The notes under the pieces were generated by a model. The model was not told where the DNA came from. It did not search any database and worked only from the letters and a program-made list of their open reading frames with translations. From Streptomyces luomodiensis (GTDB lineage Bacteria > Actinomycetota > Actinomycetes > Streptomycetales > Streptomycetaceae): 64,000 bases of DNA. The translations under genes and the position numbers were made by a program. Shown in pieces: positions 24,657 to 35,854 of this stretch. The stretch is from the NCBI RefSeq assembly GCF_031679605.1, contig NZ_CP117522.1:8246001-8310000 (forward strand). Reading direction: 5' to 3'. Numbering within the stretch: position 1 is the first letter of the stretch; the number at the start of each line of letters is the position of its first letter.

Positions 24657-26024
24657 ATGGCCATGAGTGGCGGCGCGCTCGAAGAGACCATCCGTGATGT
24701 GCTGATCGGCCTCGCCGTGGTCGTGCCCGTGGCCCTCTTCTGCGGGCGGATCGCCCAGCGGCTGCGGCAGCCGGCCGTACTGGGGGAAATCGCGGCCGGT
24801 CTGATGCTGGGCCCCAGCCTGCTGGGTATGTTCCCCGGCGATCCGACCGGGGCCCTCTTCCCGGCCGAGGCCCGCCCCTTCCTCCAGCTGCTGGCCCAAC
24901 TGGGCCTCGTCCTCTTCATGTTCGGGGTGGGCTATCACCTCGACGTCGCGCATCTGCGCGGCCGGGGGCGCCAGGTGATGTCGGTGTCGTTCAGCTCCGT
25001 CGCCCTGCCGTTCGCGCTGGGCACCGGCCTGGCCGTCGGGTTCGCCACCTGGGGCCTCACCGAGCGGGGGCGGGCGGGGTTGCTCGGTCCGGCGCTGTTC
25101 CTGGGCGCGGCCATGTCCATCACGGCCTTCCCGGTGCTCGCCCGCATCCTGACCGACCACGGCCTGGCCCGCGAGCGCATCGGCAACGTGGCGCTCGCCT
25201 GCGCCGCCCTCCAGGACCTGCTGGCGTGGGGCATTCTCGCCGTCGTGGTCGTCGTGGTGAATGCCGACGGGCCCTGGCCACTCGCCCGGATGGCGTTGCT
25301 GTCCACCCTCTTCGTCCTCGGCATGCGGTACGTGGTCAGGCCCGCGCTGCGCCGGCTGCTGGCGCCCGAGCGGCCCTGGAACCGGGACAGCGCCCTGGCC
25401 CAGGGGGTGGTCTTCGGCGGCCTGCTGCTGTCGGCCTGGGCCACTGACGCGATGGGGCTGCACACCGTGTTCGGCGCCTTCGTCTTCGGCGCCGTCGTAC
25501 CGCGCCGGCAGCTCGAAGCCCACGCGCCGGACGTGCCCGCGCGCATCGAGCAGTCGAGCCTGCTGCTGCTCCCGGTCTTCTTCGCCGTCACCGGACTGTC
25601 GGTGGACTTCCAGGGCCTCGGCGCGCAGGGCCTGGTCATGCTGCTCGCCGTGCTCCTGGTGGCCTGCGCGGGCAAGTTCGTCGGCGCCGCGGTGGCCGCC
25701 CGGCTCACCGGGGCCACTCCCCGGCAGTCCATCACCCTCGGGGTGCTGCTGAACGCGCGGGGGCTCACCGAACTGGTGCTGCTCAACGTGGGCCTCGCCC
25801 TCGGTGTCATCGACGGGCGCCTCTTCACCGTGATGGTGGCCATGGCCGTGATCACCACGATGATGACCGGCCCGCTGCTCCAGCGCCTGTCGCCGGCGCC
25901 CCGGTCGCTCACCGTCGGCCGCGGTGGCGAACACGGGGACGCCGGCGATGCCAAGGGCGCCGGCGACGCGGAAGGCGCCGGCGATGCCGGAGCCTCCGCT
26001 GAAGACGCCGGTGTCGCCCGGTGA
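24657..26024 (+). CDS. Cation/proton antiporter, CPA2 family
   Basis: A 455-aa polytopic membrane protein with about 12-13 helices, beginning R-Q-P-A-V-L-G-E-I-A-A-G-L-x-L-G-P, the hallmark of KefB/NapA-type monovalent cation/H+ antiporters. It exchanges Na+ or K+ for protons and contributes to pH and ion homeostasis. There is no TrkA-type regulatory domain; the tail is a low-complexity Gly/Asp/Ala stretch of about 35 residues. Two ATGs occur at 24657 and 24663; the first follows GGAGG more closely. It is flanked by terminators or convergent genes, so probably monocistronic. Some natural-product clusters contain such antiporters as self-resistance; membership here is uncertain. Confidence 0.9.
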   Translation: MAMSGGALEETIRDVLIGLAVVVPVALFCGRIAQRLRQPAVLGEIAAGLMLGPSLLGMFPGDPTGALFPAEARPFLQLLAQLGLVLFMFGVGYHLDVAHLRGRGRQVMSVSFSSVALPFALGTGLAVGFATWGLTERGRAGLLGPALFLGAAMSITAFPVLARILTDHGLARERIGNVALACAALQDLLAWGILAVVVVVVNADGPWPLARMALLSTLFVLGMRYVVRPALRRLLAPERPWNRDSALAQGVVFGGLLLSAWATDAMGLHTVFGAFVFGAVVPRRQLEAHAPDVPARIEQSSLLLLPVFFAVTGLSVDFQGLGAQGLVMLLAVLLVACAGKFVGAAVAARLTGATPRQSITLGVLLNARGLTELVLLNVGLALGVIDGRLFTVMVAMAVITTMMTGPLLQRLSPAPRSLTVGRGGEHGDAGDAKGAGDAEGAGDAGASAEDAGVAR

Positions 26025-26054
26025 GTGCCGCGAGCGGTCACTCGGCTACGGCGC

Positions 26055-26831
26055 TCAGGGAGCCGTGACGACGGCGCCGCCGCCCGCTCCGGCCGTGATC
26101 CGGCCAGGGCACAGCTTCCGTGCCGCGAGCCCGCTGAGGATCTGCGGTACCGCGTTGACGGTGGTCTGGTAGCCGCCGTCGTGCATGAGGATGATGCTGC
26201 CCGCCCGCATGGTGGCGGCGGCCTGGACGATCTGCTGGGTGCCGGCCCCGTTCCAGTCCTGGGAGTCCACCGACCACAGCACCTCGGTCAGCCCGAGCCG
26301 GGCCTCATCGGCCTTGATCTGCGCGTTGGTCTCGCCGTAGGGCGGGCGGAACAGGGTGGGGGTCTGCCCGGTGATGCGCTGGATGGTGCTCTGGGCGCCC
26401 GCGATCTCGTTGTACGCGGCCGGTTCGCCGATCTGGGGGAGATGCGGATGGGTGGAGGTGTGGTTGGCGATCCACATGCCCGCCGACTGCTCGGACCTGA
26501 GCAGGTCCGGGTACTGCTCGGCGTGCTGTCCCCAGATGAAGAAGGTGGCCTTGGCGCCGCCCGCCCGCAGGGCCGTCAGCAGCGCCTGCGTCGACGCGGG
26601 ATTCGGCCCGTCGTCGTACGTCAGACCCACGTATCCGCCCGAGCAGTCGGCCCAGGCGGTGTTGGTGCCCGCCGCACCGTGCGTGGCCGCCGGGGACGGA
26701 GCGGCGGAGAACGCCGCCAGGGCGGCCGTGGCCGCGGCGACGAGCCCGGCCCTTAGACGTTTGCGGCTGCGGTCGCGGGTGCTTACGGCCACCCGTCGGC
26801 CGGTACTCCCGGTTGCTGCTTCCCCGGTCAT
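26055..26831 (-). CDS. Secreted CE4 polysaccharide deacetylase, probable acetylxylan esterase
   Basis: A 258-aa secreted carbohydrate esterase family 4 enzyme. The NodB domain shows all motifs: TYDDGP (metal-binding Asp), HTSTH, RPPYG, the DSQDW region and LMHDG. The ATG at 26831 was chosen over a start 60 bases upstream because GAGGAG sits just before it and a basic signal peptide follows. It lies 67 bp downstream of the GH10 xylanase on the same strand. Streptomyces CE4 esterases beside xylanases remove acetyl groups from xylan, so that role is preferred over chitin deacetylation. Unlike the S. lividans AxeA enzyme as I recall it, there is no carbohydrate-binding module. Confidence 0.88.
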   Translation of the reverse strand: MTGEAATGSTGRRVAVSTRDRSRKRLRAGLVAAATAALAAFSAAPSPAATHGAAGTNTAWADCSGGYVGLTYDDGPNPASTQALLTALRAGGAKATFFIWGQHAEQYPDLLRSEQSAGMWIANHTSTHPHLPQIGEPAAYNEIAGAQSTIQRITGQTPTLFRPPYGETNAQIKADEARLGLTEVLWSVDSQDWNGAGTQQIVQAAATMRAGSIILMHDGGYQTTVNAVPQILSGLAARKLCPGRITAGAGGGAVVTAP

Positions 26832-26898
26832 CTCTCCTCCTCGCGCGTGAGTGACAGTGAGTTGAACACGGCGTGCCCGCGGGTGCGTCATCGGCCGG

Positions 26899-28653
<1,755 letters not shown>

Positions 28654-28722
28654 CTACAGTCCTCACACCTCCGAGGTAGATCGATTAACCACTCGTTAAC
28701 CGCCTGGTTGGAGACCCCCGCA

Positions 28723-30012
28723 GTGCACTCACCGCTGACTCGGCGCGGCTTCCTCGCCGCCGGTTCCGGCCTCGCCGCCGCGACCGTCCTGCCCGGCCTG
28801 TCCGGCTGCTCCGCGCTGACCGGGGCCGACTCCGACCCCCACACGCTCGTCGTGCACAGCCAGCTGGGCACCACCGCCCCGGGGTCGCCCACCTACCTCG
28901 CGGCCCTGGACCGGTTCCGCGCGGAGAACCCTGGACTCAAGGTCAAGAACCTCATCAACGGCGACGACCTCGCGCAGGTCTACGAGACCTCACGGCTGGC
29001 CCGCAAGGAGCCGGACGTCGTCATGGTCAACCTCTACGACAAGACACTGGCGTGGACGGACGTCGGCGCCACCGTCGACGTCAAGGGCTACCTGGACGAC
29101 TGGGGGCTGCGCGAGCGCGTGCGCCCGGAGGCGCTCGGCGCGTGGACCGACGCCAAGGGCCGGCTGCGGGCCTTCCCCTACTTCGCCACCAACTGGCCGA
29201 TCGCCTACAACAGGGCACTGCTGGACCGGGCGGGTGTCGACGCGATACCCACCACGGGCGATGAGCTGATCGCCGCGGCGCGCAAGCTGCGGGCCAAGGG
29301 GATCGCGCCGGTGACCGTCGGCGGCAACGACTGGACCGGGCAGAAACTGCTCGCCCAGATCATCCAGACCTTTCTCACCGAGGACGAGGCCAGGCACGCC
29401 TATTCCACGGGAGACTTCGGCAGCAGGGGCGCCCGGGAGGGCATCGACTACTTCGTGACGCTGCGCGACGCGGGCGTCTTCGCAGACAAGGCGCAGGGCC
29501 TCACCTCGGACTCGATGACCACGCAGTTCAACACGGAGGCCGCCGCCATCGAGTCGGCCATGTCCTCGGCGCTGGCGAAGGTGCCCGCGAAGGTGGCCGA
29601 GCACACCGAGGTCGGCGGCTGGCCACTGGCCGGCGGCGCCGCGCACGACAAGCCCACCATCCTGCGGACCTACACCCTGATCGGGTTCTGGATCAGCCCG
29701 AACGGCACCAAGAAGATCGACGCGGTGGAGAAGTTCGTGCGCTTCATGTACCGCCCCGACACCGTCTCCCGGTTCATCGAGGAGAGCGGCCGCGACATGG
29801 CGCTGCACTCCGACGCCGTCAGTACGCGTTTCCCGCTGGTCGCCGCCGCGCAGCGGCTGGGCTCCCGGGTGAGCCAGGTGCTGCTGCCCGATGTGTACGT
29901 CCCGCCCGCCGCCGCCCAGCCACTGATCACCGCGACCAGTACGTCCTTCACCCGAGGCACCAGCGCCGCGAAGGTCCGCGCCGCGCTGGAGACCGCGTAC
30001 CGCTCCGCGTGA
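28723..30012 (+). CDS. ABC sugar-binding lipoprotein, probable xylobiose/xylo-oligosaccharide
   Basis: A 429-aa extracellular solute-binding protein. The GTG at 28723 has GGAG 9 bases upstream and gives a Tat-type signal (TRRGFL) ending in a lipobox (LSGC), so the protein is exported folded and lipid-anchored. The rest is a family 1 binding fold of usual length. It opens an operon with two permeases and a LacI regulator, opposite a xylanase. The order matches xylobiose (Bxl) systems of Streptomyces, which motivates the substrate call; cellobiose or another xylan fragment is possible. No ATPase gene is present, consistent with the shared MsiK ATPase used by Streptomyces sugar importers. Confidence 0.88.
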   Translation: MHSPLTRRGFLAAGSGLAAATVLPGLSGCSALTGADSDPHTLVVHSQLGTTAPGSPTYLAALDRFRAENPGLKVKNLINGDDLAQVYETSRLARKEPDVVMVNLYDKTLAWTDVGATVDVKGYLDDWGLRERVRPEALGAWTDAKGRLRAFPYFATNWPIAYNRALLDRAGVDAIPTTGDELIAAARKLRAKGIAPVTVGGNDWTGQKLLAQIIQTFLTEDEARHAYSTGDFGSRGAREGIDYFVTLRDAGVFADKAQGLTSDSMTTQFNTEAAAIESAMSSALAKVPAKVAEHTEVGGWPLAGGAAHDKPTILRTYTLIGFWISPNGTKKIDAVEKFVRFMYRPDTVSRFIEESGRDMALHSDAVSTRFPLVAAAQRLGSRVSQVLLPDVYVPPAAAQPLITATSTSFTRGTSAAKVRAALETAYRSA

Positions 30013-30064
30013 CCCGCCCGCCCGCTCGTTCACACCCCGAGCCCGACTCCACGGGAGCCACCCC

Positions 30065-31003
30065 ATGACGACGCTGACGTCGACCCCGGGCGGGGCCGCG
30101 GTCCGCCACCCCGCTCCGCCCGCCACCACGGCCCGTTCGCGCACACCCCGGCAGGGCGGCACGATCCTCGCCGTGCCCGCGCTGGTCTGGTACGCGATCT
30201 TCATGATCGGCCCGGTGGCCGCCATCTTCGTGATCGCCGCCCTGCACTGGCCGGGGATGCTCCAGCCGGTGTCCTTCGCCGGTCTCGGCAACGTCCGCAC
30301 GGTCCTCGACGACCCCGTCTTCTGGGACGCGGTGCGCAACACCGCCGTCCAGCTGGCGGTGGCGCTGCCGATCATGATCGTGTGCGCCTACATGCTGGGC
30401 TACTACGTCGCGCAGCGGCCGCCCGGACACCGTGTCATCCGCTATCTGCTGTTCATCCCGGGCCTGATCTCCACCCCCGCCAAGGCGATGGTGTTCTACG
30501 CGGCGCTGTCCCCGGACGGGCTGGTCAACGGGGCGCTCCAGGGCGCGGGGCTCGGTTCGCTCACCGACGCCTGGCTCGCCTCGCCGTCGACGGCCCTGGC
30601 CTGTCTCATCGCCCTGGACGTGTGGAGCGGGATCGGCTTCACCGCCGTCCTGTTCGCCGCCCGGCTCGGCAGCGTCCCCGACGACCTCGGCGAGGCGGCG
30701 CAGCTGGACGGGGCCGGGCACTGGCGGACCATGTGGCGCATCCACTTCCCGGTGATCCGCGACTACGTCGGCGTCGTCACCATGCTCCAGTTCCTGTGGA
30801 CCCTCTTCGGCTCGGCGCAGCACGTCCTGCTGCTCACCCAGGGCGGTCCCGGCAGCTCCTCCACGACGCTGTCCTTCCTCGTCTACCAGAAGGCGTTCAT
30901 CGCGGCCGACCTGGGCTACAGCCAGACCGTCGGCGTCATCCTCTTCCTGGCCGGGCTCGTCGGGCTGCTCGCCATCCGCCGCGCCTTCCGGCAGAACTAC
31001 TGA
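30065..31003 (+). CDS. ABC sugar transporter permease, MalF type
   Basis: A 312-aa membrane protein with six helices after an Ala/Pro/Thr-rich N-terminus. The EAA loop (E-A-A-Q-L-D-G-A near residue 220) marks the site that docks the ATPase. It starts 53 bp after the binding-protein gene and lies 16 bp before the second permease. Together they form the heterodimeric channel of a carbohydrate importer. Confidence 0.93.
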   Translation: MTTLTSTPGGAAVRHPAPPATTARSRTPRQGGTILAVPALVWYAIFMIGPVAAIFVIAALHWPGMLQPVSFAGLGNVRTVLDDPVFWDAVRNTAVQLAVALPIMIVCAYMLGYYVAQRPPGHRVIRYLLFIPGLISTPAKAMVFYAALSPDGLVNGALQGAGLGSLTDAWLASPSTALACLIALDVWSGIGFTAVLFAARLGSVPDDLGEAAQLDGAGHWRTMWRIHFPVIRDYVGVVTMLQFLWTLFGSAQHVLLLTQGGPGSSSTTLSFLVYQKAFIAADLGYSQTVGVILFLAGLVGLLAIRRAFRQNY

Positions 31004-31019
31004 TCGAAGGCGGCTCACC

Positions 31020-31847
31020 ATGAAACTCGGGAAACGCTGGCTGCCCGCACACCTTCTGGTGTGGACCTACGCGGTGCTGCTGATCGTGCCGCTCTACTAC
31101 TTCCTCGCCTCCGCGTTCAAGAGCAACGAGGAGATCTTCGCCCACCCCTTCGCGCTGCCGGAGTCCTTCGGCTTCGGCAACTTCACGACCGCCTACCACA
31201 GCGCCGACCTGGGACCGGCCATCGTCAACTCGGCGCTGGTGACGGTCCTTTCCCTGGCGCTGACCCTGCTGCTGGCGCTGCCCGCAGCGTTCGCGCTCGC
31301 CCGGTCGACCGGGCGGCTGGCGTCGGCGATGGAGAAGGTGTTCTCGCTCGGTTTCCTGATCCCGACGTTCGCGGCGCTCTTCCCGACGTTCCTGCTCGCC
31401 GCGGCGACCGGACTGTTCCACACCCGCGCCTTCATGGTCCTCTTCCTGCCCGCCACGGCGATGCCGCTGTCGGTGGTGATCCTGGTGCAGTTCATGCGGA
31501 CCATCCCCCGGGAGATGGAGGAGGCCGCCCGGATGGACGGCGCGTCCACCTACACGGTGCTGCGGCACATCTACACGCCGATGTGCCTGCCCGGCATCGC
31601 GACCGTGGTCCTCCTGAACTTCCTCACGTTCTGGAACGAGTACCTGTACTCGCTCGTCATCATCGGACCCGACCCCGAGCAGCGCACCGTGCAGGTGGCG
31701 CTGCCCACCCTGAAGGCGATCACCGGCACCGACTACGGTGTCCTCACCGCCGGCACCGTACTGACCCTCATCCCCGTGTGGGTCGTCTACACGGTGCTCC
31801 AGAAGCGCATGCAGGCGGCACTCGTCAACGGGGCGGTGAAGATGTGA
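31020..31847 (+). CDS. ABC sugar transporter permease, MalG type
   Basis: A 275-aa second permease with six helices and an EAA loop (E-E-A-A-R-M-D-G-A near residue 165). The ATG at 31020 is 16 bases after the first permease. Its TGA overlaps the GTG of the LacI gene, so transporter and repressor are translated together. Substrate as for the binding protein, inferred from context. Confidence 0.93.
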   Translation: MKLGKRWLPAHLLVWTYAVLLIVPLYYFLASAFKSNEEIFAHPFALPESFGFGNFTTAYHSADLGPAIVNSALVTVLSLALTLLLALPAAFALARSTGRLASAMEKVFSLGFLIPTFAALFPTFLLAAATGLFHTRAFMVLFLPATAMPLSVVILVQFMRTIPREMEEAARMDGASTYTVLRHIYTPMCLPGIATVVLLNFLTFWNEYLYSLVIIGPDPEQRTVQVALPTLKAITGTDYGVLTAGTVLTLIPVWVVYTVLQKRMQAALVNGAVKM

Positions 31848-32887
31848 GGGCGCCCACCGGGACGCCGGGCCGGCGTCCCACCATCAAGGAGGTGGCGGCC
31901 GCCGCCGGGGTGTCGACCGCGGCCGTGTCCCAGGCGTTCAACGACAAGGGCCGGCTGTCGGAGACGACCCGGCGGCGCATCCTGGACACCGCGCTGGAAC
32001 TCGGCTGGTCGCCGAGCGCGTCCGCCGCCGCCCTGCGCAGCGCCCGCACCCGCACCCTGGCCCTCGTCGTCCGGCGCCCCACCGATGTGCTCGGCGCGGA
32101 CCCGCACTTCAGCGAGCTGATCACCGGTATCGAGGGCGAACTGGCGCCGCGCGGCTACGGTCTGCTGCTGCACCTGGTCGCCGGTGCGCAGGAGGAACAC
32201 GCCCTCTACAAGCGGCTCGCGGCCGAGGGCCGGGTGGACGGGGCCGTGCTCACCGACGCCCGCGCCGACGACCCGCGCCCCGCCCTGCTGGCCCGCCTCG
32301 GCCTGCCCGCCGTGCTGCTCGGCCCGCCCGACCGCACCGCCGCGGTGCCGCGCGTCGGCCTGGGCCACCAGGGCGCCGCGGTCGAGGAGACCGTCCACCA
32401 CCTGCTCGGGCTCGGACACCGGCGCATCGCCTATGTGGCGGGCCCGGCCGACCTTCAGCACACCCGGCTGCGGGGCGGTGTCTTCGAGGCGGCCCTCCGG
32501 CAAGCGGGGTTGCGGCCCTACGCGGTGCTGCACACCGACTTCACCGAAGTGTCCGCCGTCGCCGCCACCGAGGCGCTGCTGGACGGCGCCGACCGCGCCA
32601 CGGCGATCGTCTACGCCAACGACTCCATGGCGATGTGCGGCATCGGCGCCGCCCGGCGCGCCGGTCTGCGGGTCCCCGAGGACCTGTCCGTCGTCGGCTA
32701 CGACAACCTGCCGCTCGGCCGCTGGCTGCACCCCCGGCTCACCACGGTCGACCAGCAGGTGCAGCGGGTCGGCGCGGCCGCCGCCCGGCTGCTCCTCGCG
32801 CGCTGCGGCGAGGACGTCCAGGACACGGTGCTCGACGACCGGCCGCGGCTGGTCGTCCGCGAGTCCACCGGACCCGCCCCCGGCTGA
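31844..32887 (+). CDS. LacI-family repressor of the xylan locus
   Basis: A 347-aa regulator. The N-terminal helix-turn-helix (T-I-K-E-V-A-A-A-A-G-V-S-x-A-A-V-S-Q-A-F) is followed by the periplasmic-binding-type effector domain. The GTG start overlaps the permease stop (GTGA). It is BxlR-like by context. It most likely represses the importer operon and the divergent xylanase by binding palindromes at 28306-28722, and is released by a xylan-derived sugar. In described bxl loci, as I recall, the repressor gene lies at the other end; here it sits inside the transport operon. Confidence 0.92.
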   Translation: MRAPTGTPGRRPTIKEVAAAAGVSTAAVSQAFNDKGRLSETTRRRILDTALELGWSPSASAAALRSARTRTLALVVRRPTDVLGADPHFSELITGIEGELAPRGYGLLLHLVAGAQEEHALYKRLAAEGRVDGAVLTDARADDPRPALLARLGLPAVLLGPPDRTAAVPRVGLGHQGAAVEETVHHLLGLGHRRIAYVAGPADLQHTRLRGGVFEAALRQAGLRPYAVLHTDFTEVSAVAATEALLDGADRATAIVYANDSMAMCGIGAARRAGLRVPEDLSVVGYDNLPLGRWLHPRLTTVDQQVQRVGAAAARLLLARCGEDVQDTVLDDRPRLVVRESTGPAPG

Positions 32888-32994
32888 CGCCCCGGCCCCG
32901 CGCCGCCACCACGGACCGCCCCGGACACCCGCAATCACGACCGCCCACCAGCACCACCGCCCCCACACCGCACCACCGACCTCCGGATAGGACC

Positions 32995-34929
32995 ATGCGA
33001 CGCCACAGCGCCCAGCTCACCCACCACCCCGCCGTCCTGCCCTGGCTCGGCGCCAACTTCTGGTCCCGCACCGGCGGGCCCCTGATGTGGCGCGACTACG
33101 ACCCGACGACGGTCCGCGCGGAACTGCGGGTGCTGCGCGAGCACGGCCTGACGATGACCCGGTCGTTCTTCTACTGGCCCGACTTCCATCCGCAGCCGCA
33201 CCGCATCGACGAGACGCTGTGCGAACGCTTCCGCGACTTCCTCGACGCCCACCACGAGATCGGCATGGGGACGGTGCCCACCTTCATCGTCGGACACATG
33301 TCGGGCGAGAACTGGGACCCCGCCTGGCGCGGGGGCCGCGATCTGTACGAGGACGTGTGGATGGTCGGCCGCCAGGCGTGGTTCGCCTCCCAGATGACCC
33401 GCCGCTTCAAGGACCACCCGGCGGTCACCGGCTGGCTCATCACCAACGAGATGCCCGGATACGGCCGGATCTACCAGGTGGACCCGCCCTCCTCCGAGGT
33501 GGTGACGGCCTGGGCGCAGGCCATGTGCAACGCCGTACGGGCGGCCGGCGGCACCCAGCCCGTCTCCCTGGGCGACGGCGCCTGGGGCATCGAGGTCACC
33601 GGCCGCGACAACGGCTTCTCGCTGCGCGAGACCGCCGAGTACGTCGACTTCGTCGGCCCGCATGTGTACCGCTCCGACACCGACCGGCCCCGTCAGCACC
33701 TGCGCGCCGCCTTCGAATGCGAACTGGCCTCGGTCACCGGGCAGCCCGTCGTCCTGGAGGAATTCGGCCTCTCCACGGACACCGTCTCCGAGCAGAACGC
33801 GGCCGCCTACTACCGGCAGACCCTGCACAACTCGCTGCTCGGCGGGGCCACCGGCTGGATCGCCTGGAACAACACCGACTACGACGACCTGTGGGACCGC
33901 TCGCCGTACGACCACCACCCCTTCGAGATGCACTTCGGCATCACCGACCGCACCGGCGCCCCCAAGGCGCCACTGCGCGAACTCGCCGCGTTCGCGACCA
34001 CACTGAAGGCCGTGGACTTCGCGCACTGCCGGCGCGCCGACGCGGACGCGGCGCTGGTCGTGCCCGCCTTCCTGGAGCGCGGCTACCCCTACAGCAGGCC
34101 CGCCGACCGCCCGCTGATCTTCACCTCCCTGCACCAGAGCTATGTCGCCACCCGCGCCGCCGATCTGCCGGTGGGCTTCACCCGGGAGGCCGACGGTCTG
34201 CCCGGCGACGCGGCCCTGTACCTGCTGCCGGCCACCCGCCAGCTCACCACCCGCACCCGGCGCGAGCTCGAACGCCGCGCCCACGCGGGCGCCACCGTCT
34301 ACCTCTCGTTCTGCTCCGGCGAACACCCCGGGACCCGCGGCCCGTGGTTCGACGACCTGGACGGGCTGTTCGGCGTCGAACTCCAGCTCTCCTACGGTGT
34401 CGCCGAGCCCATCGAGGACGACGTCCTGGAGATGACGTTCACCGGCGACTTCGGCGGACTCACGGCCGGGGACACCCTGCGCTTCCCCGTCGCGGGCAAC
34501 GAGGACAGCCGGGCGTACCTGCCGGTCCTGGCGCGGGACGCCCGGGTGGTGGCCGTGGACGCACACGGCCGCCCCGCCCTGCTGGTGCGCGACACCGGGC
34601 ACGGCCGCACCGTGCTGGCCACCTATCCCCTGGAGCACATGGCAGCCCGCACCGCGCGGGTCAACCCCGAGGATACCCACCGCCTCTACGCGGCGCTCGC
34701 CGAGGTCGCCGGGGCCCGCCGCCCGGTGACGGTCGACTCCGCCCACGTCGGCGCGGACCTGCTGATCCACCGGGACGGACGCCGCTTCGTGTGGCTGGTC
34801 AGCCAGAGCCCCGAGGAACTCACCGTCCGCCCGGACGCCGACGGCACGCTGCACGACCTCGCGTCCGGCGCGCCGGCCCCGGAGGTGACGCTCGACCCCT
34901 ACGGTGTGCGCGTGGTGGAGCTGAGGTGA
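32995..34929 (+). CDS. GH5-like (cellulase-type) glycoside hydrolase
   Basis: A 644-aa protein without signal peptide, so probably cytoplasmic and acting on imported oligosaccharides. The N-terminal TIM barrel (about 1-345) has a T-N-E-M motif with candidate acid/base Glu152 and an L-E-E-F-G motif with candidate nucleophile Glu255/256, the clan A arrangement. The C-terminal 300 residues resemble the glutamine-amidotransferase-like and beta domains seen after GH42-type barrels. The ATG at 32995 has GGATAGGA upstream. It lies 107 C-rich bases after the repressor gene and overlaps the GH3 remnant by GTGA. The exact GH family and substrate are not certain; a beta-glycosidase of the xylan regulon is inferred. 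Confidence 0.8.
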   Translation: MRRHSAQLTHHPAVLPWLGANFWSRTGGPLMWRDYDPTTVRAELRVLREHGLTMTRSFFYWPDFHPQPHRIDETLCERFRDFLDAHHEIGMGTVPTFIVGHMSGENWDPAWRGGRDLYEDVWMVGRQAWFASQMTRRFKDHPAVTGWLITNEMPGYGRIYQVDPPSSEVVTAWAQAMCNAVRAAGGTQPVSLGDGAWGIEVTGRDNGFSLRETAEYVDFVGPHVYRSDTDRPRQHLRAAFECELASVTGQPVVLEEFGLSTDTVSEQNAAAYYRQTLHNSLLGGATGWIAWNNTDYDDLWDRSPYDHHPFEMHFGITDRTGAPKAPLRELAAFATTLKAVDFAHCRRADADAALVVPAFLERGYPYSRPADRPLIFTSLHQSYVATRAADLPVGFTREADGLPGDAALYLLPATRQLTTRTRRELERRAHAGATVYLSFCSGEHPGTRGPWFDDLDGLFGVELQLSYGVAEPIEDDVLEMTFTGDFGGLTAGDTLRFPVAGNEDSRAYLPVLARDARVVAVDAHGRPALLVRDTGHGRTVLATYPLEHMAARTARVNPEDTHRLYAALAEVAGARRPVTVDSAHVGADLLIHRDGRRFVWLVSQSPEELTVRPDADGTLHDLASGAPAPEVTLDPYGVRVVELR

Positions 34930-35731
34930 CCGATCAGCTCTACCGCGACCCCTCGGCCCCCGTGCCGGAGCGGGTCCGCGACCTGCTGGGGCGCATGACG
35001 CTCACCGAGAAGGTCGGCCAGGTCAACCAGCGCATGTACGGCTGGCACGCCTACGAGCGCCACGAAGGCGGCCACCGGCTCACCGACGCCTTCCGCGCCG
35101 AGGTCGCCGCGTACGACGGGATGGGCGCCCTGTACGGGCTCCAGCGGGCCGACGCGTGGTCCGGCGTCGGCTTCGCCGACGGCATCCCGGCGGCGGACGG
35201 GGCCCGGGTCGCGGACACGGTGCAGCGACATGTGGTGGAGAACACCCGGCTGGGCATACCGGTGCTGCTGGTCGAGGAGGTTCCGCACGGCCACCAGGCC
35301 CTGGACGGCACCGTGCTGCCGGTCAACCTCGCCACCGGCGCCACCTGGGACCCCGCCCTCTACGAGGCCGCCGCGGCGGCGGTCGCCGCTCGGCTGCGGG
35401 CACGCGGCGGCCATGTGGCGCTCGTCTCCGCCCTCGACCTGGTGCGCGACCCGCGCTGGGGCCGCGCCGAGGAGTGCTTCGGCGAGGACCCGTATCTGGC
35501 GGCCCGGCTCACCGAGGCGCTGGTGCGGGGCGCGCGCACCGCCGACGTGGCCGTCGTGCTCAAGCACTTCGCCGGCCAGGGGGCCACCGTCGGCGGCGCA
35601 ACAGCGCGGCCACCGAGCTGAGCGCCCGCGAACTGCACGAGATTCATCTGGCGGCGGCCAGGGCCGGGGTACGGGCCGGCCACGTGCGGGGGCCGGCGGC
35701 CGCGCTGTTCAGCCCGCGAGTCGGCCGCTAG
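34926..35731 (+). pseudogene. Truncated and frameshifted GH3 beta-xylosidase remnant
   Basis: The GTG at 34926 overlaps the previous stop and begins a clear GH3 N-terminal domain (R-W-G-R-A-E-E-C-F-G-E-D-P-Y, K-H-F-A-G-Q-G). Near 35596 the reading frame is lost by one base and stops at 35621. In the other frame the homology continues (N-S-A-A-T-E-L then R-E-L-H-E-I-H-L) until about 35682, then ends abruptly, with a stop at 35731. Only about 250 of the usual 700-800 residues are left; the catalytic nucleophile Asp (SDW region) and the C-terminal domains are missing. It would have been the beta-xylosidase (BxlA-like) closing the operon. Confidence 0.85.
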
Positions 35732-35781
35732 TCTGTCTGCGCTGTAGCGGGCCGCTCCCGCTCCGTGCCGCGCGTCGGATG

Positions 35782-35802
35782 CCGTGTGGCTTCCCCACAC
35801 GG
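35782..35802. other. Perfect hairpin between the GH3 remnant and the P450 gene
   Basis: 8-bp arms (35782-35789, 35795-35802) around a 5-nt loop, 50 bp before the P450 start. It may terminate the xylan transcript or lie in the P450 leader. Confidence 0.5.
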
Positions 35803-35854
35803 ACCGCACGGCCCGGCCGGAACGGCCCTTGCTGTCGCACTAAGGACATCGGAC

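Noticed and set aside
24657..26024. Antiporter considered as the NRPS self-resistance pump
   Set aside because: It lies beyond a terminator and has a generic cation/H+ exchanger sequence; no specific link to the peptide is visible.
26025..26756. Plus-strand frame across the CE4 esterase gene
   Set aside because: The minus strand encodes all CE4 motifs, and this frame has no recognisable domain.
28723..31847. Search for a dedicated ABC ATPase in the sugar operon
   Set aside because: No ATPase gene is present; Streptomyces sugar importers commonly share MsiK, so its absence is not a defect.
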